Of a DNA stretch of 64,000 nt, positions 49,282 through 58,687 are shown piece after piece (positions within the stretch are counted from its first letter, which is position 1; each line of letters opens with the position of its first letter). The translations under genes were made by a program, and so were the position numbers. This DNA comes from Xanthomonas bonasiae (GTDB lineage Bacteria > Pseudomonadota > Gammaproteobacteria > Xanthomonadales > Xanthomonadaceae). Where the stretch lies: the NCBI RefSeq assembly GCF_017163705.1, contig NZ_JAFIWB010000008.1, positions 62,001 to 126,000 of the forward strand. The letters run 5' to 3'. Below the pieces are notes generated by a model. It made no database searches. It was not told the DNA's origin and saw only the letters and a list, made by a program, of their open reading frames with translations.

Positions 49282-51029
49282 GCGAGCTGCGCAACGTCGT
49301 CGGCGCGGCGCCGCGCTGGCCGGCACTGGCCTTCGCCGCGATCGCGGCCTGCGCTTGCGTGTTCGCCTTCGTCGGCCTGGATGCCAGCGACTACTGGATC
49401 GACGAACTGTACACGCTGCACGTGATGGGCCACGGCCAGGGCCTGGCCGAACTGTGGCGGCGCGCGCTCACCGACACCCATCCGCCGCTGTACTACGTGC
49501 TGCTGTATGCGTGGAGCCAACTGGCCGGCAACGGCGAGGCGGCGCTGCGCCTGCCCAGCGCGGTGGCCGCGGTGCTGGCGCTGGGCGTGTTCGGATCCGG
49601 CCTGCGGCGCGTGTTCTCGCCGGCGGCGCTGGCCTTCGCCCTGGCGGCGGGCGCGGTGTCGGTGTTCTGGTTCGAGCAGAGCCAGAACGCGCGCAGTTAT
49701 GCGCTGTGCCTGCTGCTGTCGGCTGGCCTGCTGAGCAGCGCCGTCGCGTTGCGCCGACGTGCGCAGACCAGCGACGTCTTCCCGTTCGCGCACTGGGCCG
49801 CGCTCAGCGTATTGGGACTGATCGCCAGCTTCACCCACGCCTATCTGCTGTTGTGCGTCGGCATGCTGCTGCTGTTCCTGATCGCGACGCAGCGCGACAC
49901 GCGTCTGCGCGTGGCGCTGGCGGTATCCGGCGTGGCGATCCTGGCGCTCAATGTCGGCTTCGTGCTGTTGTTGCTGCACTGCACCCAGCAGGACGTGCAC
50001 CAGCTGTGGTTCCGCAACGATGCCCGGTTCTTCTATGTCCAGTTGCTCAGCGCCAGCCGCGACCTGCTGTCCGGGGGCACCATGCTGGCAGTGCTCGCGC
50101 TGCTGGGCCGTTGGGTGTGGCGGCGCTTGCGCGCGGTTCCGCACGACCCTGCGCGGACCTGCGGGCAGGCCGATTGGGTCGCGGCGCTGTGCGGCTGCGT
50201 GCTGGTCGGCATGGTGGTGAGCGGGATCGTGGTGAGCGTCGCGATTGCGCCGTCGTTTTCCGCGCGCAACCTGCTCACCGCCGCGCCGTTCGCCTGGGCC
50301 TTGCTGGCGCGCCTGTACGACGTGGCGGGGCCGAGCGCGCGCAGCCGTGGCGGGCGCATCGCCGCGGCCGTGTTGATCGTGCTGGTGGGCGCGCAGCTGT
50401 GGCTGCTGCGCGGCCGCCCGTTGCAGCGCAACGAGGCCTGGCGCGGGTCAGCGCAGGTCGTGCAGCGGCTGCCCGGTTGCCGCGATGTCGTGCTGCCGGT
50501 GGTGCTGCCGTATAAGTTCGGCCCCTCCAGCGCGCCGTACCGCAGGTTGGCCGAGCAGGACTTCTTCGGCCACTACCTGCAAGGCCATCGCCTGCGCGCC
50601 TACACGCCCGACGAACTTGCCGGGCGCACTGCCGCGGAAGGGCTCGCTGCGCAGTTGGCGGCACGGGCGCAGGCGGCCGCAGGCGGCGGCTGCGCGCTGC
50701 TGGCCTGGGGCGTGCACGACCTCAATGCGGCGGCGGCGCGGCGCCTGGCGCAGGACCTGGCGCGGCTGCCGGGCGTAGCCCCGAACCGGGTGCTGGTGCA
50801 GCCGGTGCTGCGTTGGCGCCGGCGCGGACTGGGCTGGCATCCGGTTGCCGACGGATTCGTGTTCCTGGCGGCACCGCCGCTGCGCGCTGGACGGGCGCCA
50901 ACCGATCCCGGCATGCCTGCGGCGGTGGCGCGGCTGCCGGCGCTGGGCGCACCGTGGGTGTCCAGCGCAGACGGCGCGGTGTGTGCGCCCGACTGCGCCG
51001 CAGCGCCCGGCACAGGTGCCAGGCCGTAG
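49278..51029 (+). CDS. GT39-like multi-pass membrane glycosyltransferase
   Basis: 583 residues with about ten hydrophobic helices. A GT-C feature is DYWIDELYTLHVMG (near 37), an Asp-Glu pair in the first periplasmic loop, with THPPLYYVLLYAW and SQNARSYALCL typical of ArnT/PMT-like enzymes; it would use a polyprenyl-linked sugar as donor in the periplasm. I chose the GTG at 49278 since it overlaps the previous TGA (GTGA) and follows AAGGA. Acceptor (lipid A, glycan or protein) unknown. Confidence 0.8.
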   Translation: MSELRNVVGAAPRWPALAFAAIAACACVFAFVGLDASDYWIDELYTLHVMGHGQGLAELWRRALTDTHPPLYYVLLYAWSQLAGNGEAALRLPSAVAAVLALGVFGSGLRRVFSPAALAFALAAGAVSVFWFEQSQNARSYALCLLLSAGLLSSAVALRRRAQTSDVFPFAHWAALSVLGLIASFTHAYLLLCVGMLLLFLIATQRDTRLRVALAVSGVAILALNVGFVLLLLHCTQQDVHQLWFRNDARFFYVQLLSASRDLLSGGTMLAVLALLGRWVWRRLRAVPHDPARTCGQADWVAALCGCVLVGMVVSGIVVSVAIAPSFSARNLLTAAPFAWALLARLYDVAGPSARSRGGRIAAAVLIVLVGAQLWLLRGRPLQRNEAWRGSAQVVQRLPGCRDVVLPVVLPYKFGPSSAPYRRLAEQDFFGHYLQGHRLRAYTPDELAGRTAAEGLAAQLAARAQAAAGGGCALLAWGVHDLNAAAARRLAQDLARLPGVAPNRVLVQPVLRWRRRGLGWHPVADGFVFLAAPPLRAGRAPTDPGMPAAVARLPALGAPWVSSADGAVCAPDCAAAPGTGARP

Positions 51030-51124
51030 CCGCACAGGCGCCTGCCGCGCACACCCGCCCGGCCGCGCGCGGCCGCCGCGCCGGCGGTCTTATACTCGTG
51101 CGCTTTCTCCCAGGAATCCCTTCG

Positions 51125-52357
51125 ATGACCGCTTCCTCCGCCGCGGATCTGATCGCCCTCGGCCAGCACTACTACCTGCCGATCTACCGTCCGCGCCAGC
51201 TGGTGCTGGAGCGCGGCCAGGGCGCCAAGGTGTGGGACAGCGAAGGCCGCGACTACATCGACCTGTCCGCCGGCATCGCCGTGTGCGGGCTCGGCCACAA
51301 CGATCCGGACCTGACGGCGGCGCTGCTCGAGCAGGCCGGCAAGCTGTGGCACACCAGCAACGTGTTCTACAGCGAGCCGCCGCTGCGCCTGGCCGAGGAA
51401 CTGGTCGCCGCGTCGCGTTTCGCGCAGCGGGTGTTCCTGTGCAACTCCGGCAGCGAGGCCAACGAGGCGGCGATCAAGCTGGTGCGCAAGTGGGCTGCCA
51501 GCCAGGGCCGCGCGCCGGACCGGCGGGTCATCGTCACCTTCCGCGGCAGCTTCCACGGCCGCACCCTGGCCGCGGTCACCGCCACCGCGCAGCCGAAGTA
51601 CCAGGAAGGCTACGAGCCGCTGCCCGGCGGCTTCCGCTATGTAGATTTCAACGACATCGTGCAGTTGGAGACGGCGATGGCCGCCGGCGACGTGGCCGCG
51701 GTGATGATCGAGCCGGTGCAGGGCGAGGGCGGGGTGATGCCGGCCGCGCCGGGTTTCCTGGCGCAGGTGCGCGCGCTGTGCGACCACCATGGCGCGCTGC
51801 TGCTGCTGGACGAGATCCAGTGCGGCATGGGCCGCACCGGCACCTTGTTCGCGCACTGGCAGGACGAGGTGACGCCGGACATCGTGACCCTGGCCAAGGC
51901 GTTGGGCGGCGGTTTCCCGATCGGCGCGCTGCTGGCCGGGCCGAAGGTGGCCGAGACGATGCAGTTCGGCGCGCACGGCAGCACCTTCGGCGGCAATCCG
52001 CTGGCCGCGGCGGTGGCGCGGGTGGCGCTGCGCAAGCTGGCGTCGGCGCCGATCGCGGCGAACGTGTCGCGGCAGGCGGCGGCGCTGCGGCAGGGGTTGG
52101 CCGCGCTCAACGACGACTTCAAGCTGTTTGCGCAGGTGCGCGGGCGTGGCTTGATGCTCGGCGCGGTGCTGAACCAGGCGCATGAGGGGCAGGCCGGGGC
52201 GATTCTCGATCATGCCGCTGCGCATGGGTTGTTGACGTTGCAGGCCGGGCCGGATGTGTTGCGCTTCGTGCCTTCGTTGAATATCACCGATCAGGAAATG
52301 GCTGAGGGGTTGAAGCGGTTGCGGGCGGCGCTGCAGGCTTATGTCGGTAAGCGTTGA
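51125..52357 (+). CDS. argD: acetylornithine aminotransferase-like enzyme
   Basis: 410-residue PLP class III aminotransferase, probably for arginine synthesis. GSEANEAAIKLVRKW (near 108), FHGRTLAAVTAT (near 140), DEIQCGMGRTG (near 224) and the PLP-lysine LAKALGGGFPIGA (near 255) are all intact. Similarity to 4-aminobutyrate or succinylornithine transaminases cannot be excluded, but the start (YYLPIYRPRQLVLERGQGAK) and VAGLGH-like VCGLGHNDPD are ArgD-like. Downstream region holds repeats only. Confidence 0.88.
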   Translation: MTASSAADLIALGQHYYLPIYRPRQLVLERGQGAKVWDSEGRDYIDLSAGIAVCGLGHNDPDLTAALLEQAGKLWHTSNVFYSEPPLRLAEELVAASRFAQRVFLCNSGSEANEAAIKLVRKWAASQGRAPDRRVIVTFRGSFHGRTLAAVTATAQPKYQEGYEPLPGGFRYVDFNDIVQLETAMAAGDVAAVMIEPVQGEGGVMPAAPGFLAQVRALCDHHGALLLLDEIQCGMGRTGTLFAHWQDEVTPDIVTLAKALGGGFPIGALLAGPKVAETMQFGAHGSTFGGNPLAAAVARVALRKLASAPIAANVSRQAAALRQGLAALNDDFKLFAQVRGRGLMLGAVLNQAHEGQAGAILDHAAAHGLLTLQAGPDVLRFVPSLNITDQEMAEGLKRLRAALQAYVGKR

Positions 52358-52394
52358 GCCTGATTGACGTTTGAGTGTCTGTTGGCTTTTGATT

Positions 52395-52424
52395 CAACGG
52401 CAACGGCAACGGCAACGGCAACGG
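52395..52424. repeat. five tandem copies of CAACGG
   Basis: Five perfect copies of the hexamer CAACGG, 38 bases after the argD stop, immediately left of the structured element. Confidence 0.9.
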
Positions 52425-52456
52425 TACAAGCAAAGCTTTCGCGCTTTGCGCGAGTC

Positions 52457-52640
52457 ACTTTTCTTTGCTTGTGCAAAGAAAAGTAACCAAAAGAAAGCAC
52501 ACCCTGACTTCGCGCCCTCCGCGCTGCGCGCTCCGGGTCCGCGAATAGGCCGGGATTCACGGAAGGGGCATCCTGCCCCTGCCGTGAACGGCGCACATCC
52601 ATGTGCGCCGCCCCTTCGGGGTTTTTCCCGTCCTATTCGC
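52457..52640. repeat. structured intergenic element with nested inverted repeats
   Basis: A perfect 12-base hairpin, ACTTTTCTTTGC/GCAAAGAAAAGT (52457-52468 and 52473-52484), is followed by a closed structure: GCGAATAGG (52541-52549) pairs with CCTATTCGC (52632-52640) and encloses three hairpins: TTCACGG/CCGTGAA with GGGGCA/TGCCCC inside (52556-52588), GGCGCACAT/ATGTGCGCC (52590-52609) and CCCC-TTC-GGGG (52611-52621) followed by TTTTT. The last is terminator-like. As a folded unit it could be a dispersed non-coding element; similar text is common between genes in xanthomonads (from memory, not searched). Confidence 0.65.
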
Positions 52641-52668
52641 CGCTACGTAAGGGAACCCGGTAAAGCAA

Positions 52669-52752
52669 AGCCACAGCAACAGCAGCATCAACAGCCACAG
52701 CTACAGCTACAGCCACAGCCACAGCCACAGCTACAGCTACAGCTACAGCAGG
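52669..52752. repeat. imperfect hexamer tandem repeat (CMACAG)n
   Basis: About 13 hexamers of the type CCACAG/CTACAG/CAACAG run from about 52669 to 52752, just to the right of the structured element. A second, different hexamer array lies on its left. Such arrays change copy number easily. Confidence 0.85.
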
Positions 52753-52815
52753 AATGGCCGCGGGCGTTATGGCAGCTGCGGCGGACGCGGGCTCTGTCGG
52801 CGATAGGAGCGTCGT

Positions 52816-53463
52816 CTAGCCCAAGCCGTGCCGCGCAAGGGCGCGGCGCAGGGCGCGGGCGCCGCTGGCGGTTTCGGCGGGCATGCCGATCGCGCGGGCG
52901 CCGCGGACGTTGACGAACAGGTCGTCGATGAACAGGGCGTGCCGCGGGGCGATGCCGAAATGGTCGAGCGCGCGCCGGTAGACCTCGGCCTGCGGTTTGC
53001 GTCCGCCGAGTGCGCCGCTGCACAGGACGCGTCCCTGCAGCAGGGGGAACAGCGCCGGGACGATCTGCGGGATCGCCTGCGCCATCAGCGGGCCGTTGTT
53101 GGTCAGCACGCCGAGCGCGACCTTGCCGGCCAGCGCCAGCACGCGTTCGATCACGCCGGGATCGCCACGGCTGCCGGCCACGCGTGCGGCGATCCAGGCG
53201 GCCTCGTCCACCTGCGTGCCAAGGCCTTCGCCTAGCCGTTGCAGGTAGGCGGCGGTGGCGATGGCGCCGCCGTCGTAGGCGGTTTCCAGTCCGGAGGCGA
53301 ACAGGACCTCCCGCACCCGCGCCGGATCGCAGCCGCAATGGGTGGCCAGGTGCGCGATGCGTGCCGCCCGCGAGTAGGCCGCCAGCACGCCGTCGAAGTC
53401 GAGCAGCAGCAATTTCGGGCTTGGATGGATCAACGCGGCCACCGCGTCTGGCGCTGCACGCAA
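52816..53463 (-). CDS. HAD-family hydrolase
   Basis: 215 residues. The nucleophile motif is LLLDFDGVLAAYS (DxD as DFDGV, near 20), motif II is LTNNGP (near 123), and motif III/IV is GRKPQAEVYRRAL (K) and LFIDDLFVNVRGA (DD). It is therefore a complete phosphohydrolase-type HAD protein with a C1 cap; the substrate is unknown. The first codon is uncertain: TTG at 53463 or GTG at 53442. Divergent from the TonB-dependent receptor gene. Confidence 0.82.
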   Translation of the reverse strand: MRAAPDAVAALIHPSPKLLLLDFDGVLAAYSRAARIAHLATHCGCDPARVREVLFASGLETAYDGGAIATAAYLQRLGEGLGTQVDEAAWIAARVAGSRGDPGVIERVLALAGKVALGVLTNNGPLMAQAIPQIVPALFPLLQGRVLCSGALGGRKPQAEVYRRALDHFGIAPRHALFIDDLFVNVRGARAIGMPAETASGARALRRALARHGLG

Positions 53464-53722
53464 CGGCGCGGCTGGAACATGGGTCGGGTCCGAAGTGTCG
53501 TTGGCCGAGATTAACCCACTCCCCCGCGGCGATGAACGCCACTACCCGCGGCTCGGCGCTCGCCACCCCCCACCCACCCGCTCGCGGCGCACCTACCCGT
53601 CGGATCCGGTCGTCCGGTGCCGTGTGCTGGCTATGGTCCCTGCACGCCGCGATCGCGGCGCCGCCGGTCGGGGAACCGGTGCGCATCCACGCCACATCCA
53701 CGTCACCTCGGGGGTCTTGAAC

Positions 53723-56419
53723 ATGAGCAAGCGTCTGAACGCCGATCGTCTGGCGGAATCGGTATGCAGGGGACTGTGCAATGCACGGCACGGTCACGGG
53801 CTGGCCACGCTGACGCTGCTGCTGGCCGGCGCACAGGCGCTGCCGGCGCTGGCCGAAGAGCCGGGTGGCGAGGCCAAGACGCTGGATGCGATCACGGTCA
53901 TTTCGACCGGCACGCGCAAGGCCAACATGGCGGTCACCGACAGCCCGGCGCCGATCCAACTGGTGAGTGCGGAGATGCTCAAGCAGTCGGCCGCGCCGGA
54001 CCTGATCAATGCCATCGCCAACCAGGTGCCGTCGTACAACGCCAACCAGACCGGCAACGACATGGCGAGCCAGACGCTCACCGCCAGCCTGCGCAATCTC
54101 TCGCCCAACCACACCCTGGTGCTGGTCAACGGCAAGCGCCGCCACATCACCTCCAACGTCAACACCACCACCGGCGCGGCCTCGGCCGATCTGTCGTTCA
54201 TCCCGGCCGCGGCGATCGATCACGTCGAAGTGCTGACCGACGGCGCCGCCGCGCTGTACGGTTCGGACGCGATCGCCGGGGTCATCAACATCATCCTCAA
54301 GAAGAACCACGACGGCGGCGAAGTGGACGCCGGTTACGCGGGCTACAAGGATGGCGGTGGCGGCACCGATTCGTGGGGCGCCAACATCGGCTTCGGCAGC
54401 GACGCGGCGTATTTCAGCCTCAGCGCCGAGGTCGAGAACCGCAAGACGGTGTACCGTCTCGGTTCGTACAGCTATGCCGACTGCGTGGCCAACTATGCCG
54501 ACTGCACGGCGGTGAATCCGAGCATGGCCGACTTCCTGGCCGACGACGTCGAGGGCATGACCCTCAACGGGCGCTTCCCCAACGTCAACGCCTGGCTCAA
54601 TCCGCCGGAAGTGCACCGCAAGGCGCTGTTCTTCAACTCCGGGGTGGTGCTGAGCGACACGCTGGAGTTCTACGCGTTCGGCAGCTACGGCAAGAAGACC
54701 GCGCAGTCGGAGGAGAACTACCGCCGTCCCAGCCAGGACGGCGGCTACGTCTATCCGGTGACCGGCGCGGTCAGCCACAAGTATCCGCTGGGCTTCAATC
54801 CGTCCGAGGCCTCCGACGAGGTCGACTACGAGTTGACCGCCGGGCTGAAGGGCGTGCTGGCCGATTGGTCGTGGGATTTCTCCAGCAGCTACGGCAAGAA
54901 CGAGATGGACGTGTACACGCTGAACTCGATGAACTTCAGCCTGTGGCAGGACTACGGCTATTCGCCCGAGGACTTCTACGACGGCAGTTTCTGGGCCAGC
55001 CAGTGGACCACCAACTTCAACGCCACGCACGATTTCGACGTCGGCCTGTCGCAGCCGCTGACCTTCAACGCCGGCGTCGAATACCGCCGCGACCAGTACG
55101 GCATCGATCCGGGCGATCCGACCTCGTACTACGGCGCCGGCGCGTCCTCGTTCCCCGGCTACAACCCGCTGTTCAACACCGGCTCCTACAGCCGCCACAG
55201 CTACGCAGCCTACGCCGACGTGGTGTTCAATCCGACCGAGAAGTGGCTGGTGGATGTGGCCGGGCGTTACGAGGACTACAGCGACTTCGGCAGCAAGGTG
55301 GTCGGCAAGCTGACCACGCGCTTCGACTTCACCGACACCTTCGCGGTACGCGGCACCGCCAGCACCGGGTTCCGCGCGCCGACCCTGCAGGAAGGCTATT
55401 ACTCGGCGGTGCAGGTCGGCCCGACCAGCGCCACCCCGACCCTGCAGCCCAACAGCGCGGCTGCGGCGGCACTGGGCTTCGGCAGCCTGAAACCGGAGAC
55501 CAGCACCAACTACAGCCTGGGCTTCGTGTTCCGGCCGATGCCCAACTTCGACAGCACGCTCGATCTCTACCGCATCACTATTTCCGACCGCATCGGCGTG
55601 GGCACCTTCGAATATTCCAAGGCCGGCCAGCCGGGCGACACGAACGGCGACGGCACGCCCGACGCCGCCTACAACGCCGCGCTGGGCCAGGCGCTGGTCG
55701 ATTTCGGCTATCTCGGCGGCATCGATCCGGCCGCGCCGGGCGGCTCGCTCGACGCCACCGCGCGGCAGAACATCTCGGTGGCGATCTTCAACAATGCGCT
55801 GAAGACGCGCAGCACCGGCGTGGACTGGGTGACCAACTACATCACCGAGTTCGACTGGGGCTCGATCGACTGGATGCTGGCGGCCAACTACAACAAGACC
55901 GAAGTGCTCAGCGCCAAGCCGGCGCCGGAGGTGCTCGGCGGCGCCACCATGTACAGCGCGGCGACACTGATCAACCTGGAGAACAACGCGCCCAAGTACC
56001 GGTTCAACCTGGGCGCCACCTTCAACATCGGCAAGTTCAGCCTGCGCGTGACCGAGGCGGTCTATGGCCCGCAGTACCAGCTGATCGCGCCGTACGACGA
56101 GTGGAACGGCGACATCTTCCCCGACAGCGTGCTGAGCCAGCTCGACGTGGTCGACGTCAACGGCGCGCCGTACTACAAGCAGAAGATCGGCACGATGGCG
56201 CTGACCAACGTCGAACTGACGTTCCGGCCCACCGAACAGCTGACCGTCAGCGTCGGCGGCGACAACGTATTCAACAAATACCCCGACAAGGTGCCGGCGG
56301 CGGCGTACGACTACCTCGAGAAGAACTACCTCAGCTACTACAACTCGCCGTACCTGACCGGCAGCCCGGTCGGCTACTTCGGCGCGCGCTACTACGCCAA
56401 GCTGACCTACCGCTTCTGA
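53723..56419 (+). CDS. TonB-dependent outer-membrane receptor next to the exported oxidase operon
   Basis: 898 residues. A long signal peptide (ATLTLLLAGAQALPALAEE) precedes DAITVISTGTRKANMAVT (TonB-box-like), the plug (VEVLTDGAAALYGSDAIAGV, near 175) and a barrel ending KLTYRF. No STN signalling domain, so it is a transporter rather than a transducer. The barrel lies 200 bases before the amine-oxidase gene on the same strand, so it may import that enzyme's substrate (inference). ATG 53723 chosen as the first codon of a plausible signal peptide. Confidence 0.92.
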   Translation: MSKRLNADRLAESVCRGLCNARHGHGLATLTLLLAGAQALPALAEEPGGEAKTLDAITVISTGTRKANMAVTDSPAPIQLVSAEMLKQSAAPDLINAIANQVPSYNANQTGNDMASQTLTASLRNLSPNHTLVLVNGKRRHITSNVNTTTGAASADLSFIPAAAIDHVEVLTDGAAALYGSDAIAGVINIILKKNHDGGEVDAGYAGYKDGGGGTDSWGANIGFGSDAAYFSLSAEVENRKTVYRLGSYSYADCVANYADCTAVNPSMADFLADDVEGMTLNGRFPNVNAWLNPPEVHRKALFFNSGVVLSDTLEFYAFGSYGKKTAQSEENYRRPSQDGGYVYPVTGAVSHKYPLGFNPSEASDEVDYELTAGLKGVLADWSWDFSSSYGKNEMDVYTLNSMNFSLWQDYGYSPEDFYDGSFWASQWTTNFNATHDFDVGLSQPLTFNAGVEYRRDQYGIDPGDPTSYYGAGASSFPGYNPLFNTGSYSRHSYAAYADVVFNPTEKWLVDVAGRYEDYSDFGSKVVGKLTTRFDFTDTFAVRGTASTGFRAPTLQEGYYSAVQVGPTSATPTLQPNSAAAAALGFGSLKPETSTNYSLGFVFRPMPNFDSTLDLYRITISDRIGVGTFEYSKAGQPGDTNGDGTPDAAYNAALGQALVDFGYLGGIDPAAPGGSLDATARQNISVAIFNNALKTRSTGVDWVTNYITEFDWGSIDWMLAANYNKTEVLSAKPAPEVLGGATMYSAATLINLENNAPKYRFNLGATFNIGKFSLRVTEAVYGPQYQLIAPYDEWNGDIFPDSVLSQLDVVDVNGAPYYKQKIGTMALTNVELTFRPTEQLTVSVGGDNVFNKYPDKVPAAAYDYLEKNYLSYYNSPYLTGSPVGYFGARYYAKLTYRF

Positions 56420-56440
56420 GCTGCGCGCGCCCCGCTTGAG

Positions 56441-56462
56441 CCCCTCTCCCCCGGGAGAGGGG
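56441..56462. repeat. perfect hairpin CCCCTCTCCC/GGGAGAGGGG
   Basis: Ten-base arms, CCCCTCTCCC (56441-56450) and GGGAGAGGGG (56453-56462), with a two-base loop, followed by TTGGGGTGAGGG. No U-run, so not a standard terminator. It lies between the TonB receptor and amine-oxidase genes and may mark partial transcript processing. The rest of 56420-56619 holds no gene. Confidence 0.75.
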
Positions 56463-56619
56463 TTGGGGTGAGGGTCCGTCCGCCAGCGGCGCATCCGCTC
56501 GCGCCGCGCGCCGCCGGCCGCACTCCTACCCGCTCCATCGCGACCTACCCGCCGCACACGGCCTGCGCCGCCGCCGCGGCGGCTATGGTCGATCCGCAAT
56601 CCGTGAGGCGATATCGACG

Positions 56620-58218
56620 ATGCAAGCACCAACCAGGGGCGCCATGACCCGCCGCCAATTGCTCGCCAGGATCGGCCTGGCCGGCGGCGGCGCGATGATG
56701 TACCAGGCGATGCACAGCCTGGGCCTGGCCGCCGAATCGCGCTTCGGCGGCGTGCCGCGGCTGGACGGCGACGCCAAGGGCGCGTCGGTGCTGGTGCTCG
56801 GCGCCGGCCTGGCCGGGCTGACCGCGGCCTATGAGCTGCGCAAGGCCGGCTATCGCGTGCAGGTGCTCGAGTACAACGCGCGTCCGGGCGGCCGCAACTG
56901 GACGCTGCGCGGCGGCGATCGCTACACCGAGCTGGGCGGCTTCGAGCAGCAGTGCGGCTTCGACGAGGGCATGTACCTCAATCCCGGCCCGTGGCGCATC
57001 CCGCACCATCACAAGGCGGTGCTGTCCTACTGCAAGCAGTTCGGGGTGGCGCTGGAACCGTTCGTGCAGGTCAACTTCAACGCGCTGCTGCACAGCCGCG
57101 AGGGGTTCGGCGGCAAGCCGCAGCGTTTCCGCGACATCGACGCCGACTACAAGGGGCACGTGGCCGAACTGCTGGCCAAGAGCACCCGGCAGGGCGCGCT
57201 GGATGCGCAGGTGCAGCGCGAGGACCAGGAGATCCTGCTCGAGTCGCTGCGCAACTGGGGCGCGCTGGACAAGGATTTCGGCTACGTCAAAGGCCGCGAG
57301 AGCAGCGAGCGCCGCGGCTTCGCCAAATATCCCGGCGGCGGCCTGTCCGGCAAGCCGCAGTTCTCCGAACCGTTCACCACCCAGGACATCCTGCGCTCGC
57401 GGCTGTGGACCACGCTGGCGGCCGGCAACAACTACGAAATGCAGACCGCGATGTTCCAGCCGGTCGGCGGCATGGACCAGATCGGCAAGGCGTTCGCGCG
57501 CGAGCTAGGCGACGCGATCCGCTACAACGCACGGGTCACCCGCATCGATCAGGACGCGCACGGGGTCAGCGTCGCCTACCAGGACGGCGCCGGCGCCGAG
57601 CAACTGGCCAAGGCCGATTGGTGTGTGTGCACGATCCCGCTGTCGATCCTCAGCCGCATTCCGCTCGCGGTGGGCGAGAAGATGGCCGCCGCGATCGGGC
57701 AGGTGCCATACGCGGCCTCGGTGAAGGTCGGGCTGCAGTTCAAGCGCCGCTTCTGGGAAGAGGACGAGGCGATCTACGGCGGCATCAGCTACACCGACCT
57801 GCCGATCACCCTGATCAGCTATCCGAGCACCGGTTTCCAGAGCGCCGGCAAGGGCGTGCTGCTCGGCGCCTACGTGTGGGGACTGGAGGCGTTCGAGTTC
57901 ACCTCGATGACGCCGCAGCAGCGCGTGGCCAAGGCGGTGGAATACGGCACCCAGCTGCATCCGCAGTACCCGCGCGAATTCGACAACGGCATCGCCGTGG
58001 GCTGGCACCGGGTGCCGTTCACCCATGGCTGCTTCGGCGTGTGGAGCGATGCCGCACGCGCCGAGCACTACGAGAACCTGTGCCGGATCGACGGTCGCAT
58101 CGCGCTCGCCGGCGAGCACGCCTCGTACATTCCGGCCTGGCAGGAAGGGGCCATCACCTCGGCACTCGACGCGATCGAGCGCCTGCATCGCCGCGTCGTC
58201 AACGGAGCCCGCGCATGA
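56620..58218 (+). CDS. exported flavin amine oxidase (amino-acid/amine oxidase family)
   Basis: 532 residues. An N-terminal TRRQLLARIGLAGGGAMM looks like a Tat signal (twin Arg then hydrophobic stretch), so the FAD enzyme would be exported folded. The FAD site is VLVLGAGLAGLTAAYELRKA with the second motif ARPGGRNW, and the C-terminal FAD motif is RIALAGEHASYIPAWQEGAI. These fit the monoamine/L-amino-acid oxidase family, which turns amines into imines. Its stop overlaps the cytochrome c start (ATGA), so the cytochrome rather than O2 may be the electron acceptor. First codon could also be ATG 56644 (MTRRQ). Confidence 0.88.
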   Translation: MQAPTRGAMTRRQLLARIGLAGGGAMMYQAMHSLGLAAESRFGGVPRLDGDAKGASVLVLGAGLAGLTAAYELRKAGYRVQVLEYNARPGGRNWTLRGGDRYTELGGFEQQCGFDEGMYLNPGPWRIPHHHKAVLSYCKQFGVALEPFVQVNFNALLHSREGFGGKPQRFRDIDADYKGHVAELLAKSTRQGALDAQVQREDQEILLESLRNWGALDKDFGYVKGRESSERRGFAKYPGGGLSGKPQFSEPFTTQDILRSRLWTTLAAGNNYEMQTAMFQPVGGMDQIGKAFARELGDAIRYNARVTRIDQDAHGVSVAYQDGAGAEQLAKADWCVCTIPLSILSRIPLAVGEKMAAAIGQVPYAASVKVGLQFKRRFWEEDEAIYGGISYTDLPITLISYPSTGFQSAGKGVLLGAYVWGLEAFEFTSMTPQQRVAKAVEYGTQLHPQYPREFDNGIAVGWHRVPFTHGCFGVWSDAARAEHYENLCRIDGRIALAGEHASYIPAWQEGAITSALDAIERLHRRVVNGARA

Positions 58219-58643
58219 AGCTGGATCGTCACTGGATGCTCGCCGCGGCGGTCGCCGCCGGGGTGCTGGCGCTGATGCTGCCGCCGGCGATCGGCCCGGC
58301 CGCGGCGCAGAGCTCCGATGCCACGCCGCTGTATCCGCAGGCCGCGTTCGCCACCGCTTCCGGCGCCACCGTGTACGCGGCGATCTGCCAGAGCTGCCAC
58401 ATGCCCGGCGGGCAGGGCGCGCGCGGCGGCGGCGAGTATCCGGCGCTGGCCGGCAACCCCAAGGTGGCCGCGGCGCCGTACGTGGCGATGATGGTGCTCG
58501 ACGGCCGCGGCGGCATGCCCGGTTTCGCCGGCATGCTCAACGATCAGCAGGTCGCCGAGGTCGTGCATTACGTGCGCAGCCAGTTCGGCAACGACTATCC
58601 CGGCAAGCTCAGCGCCGACGAGGTGCGCACGCTGCGGCACTGA
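58215..58643 (+). CDS. secreted c-type cytochrome
   Basis: 142 residues with a cleavable signal peptide (~30 residues ending AAAQ). Haem is attached at CQSCH (near 60), and the Met ligand is in GGMPGFAG (near 100). Small soluble cytochrome c with one haem. Its start overlaps the amine-oxidase stop, and it should accept electrons from that enzyme in the periplasm and pass them to a terminal oxidase or azurin (inference). Confidence 0.9.
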   Translation: MKLDRHWMLAAAVAAGVLALMLPPAIGPAAAQSSDATPLYPQAAFATASGATVYAAICQSCHMPGGQGARGGGEYPALAGNPKVAAAPYVAMMVLDGRGGMPGFAGMLNDQQVAEVVHYVRSQFGNDYPGKLSADEVRTLRH

Positions 58644-58687
58644 GCCGGTTCCGTTTCATTCTCTTTTCCGATCGCGAGGAGTTCCGC

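Noticed and set aside
56441-56462. Intrinsic terminator separating the TonB receptor from the oxidase operon
   Set aside because: Perfect hairpin but without a U-run on either strand, so it is listed as a repeat; transcription may continue through it.
52688-56632. Minus-strand ORF of 1314 codons opposite the TonB receptor and HAD genes
   Set aside because: It mirrors the TonB-receptor coding strand in a GC-rich genome; composition is Ala/Arg/Gly/Val-rich without motifs and it covers several real genes.
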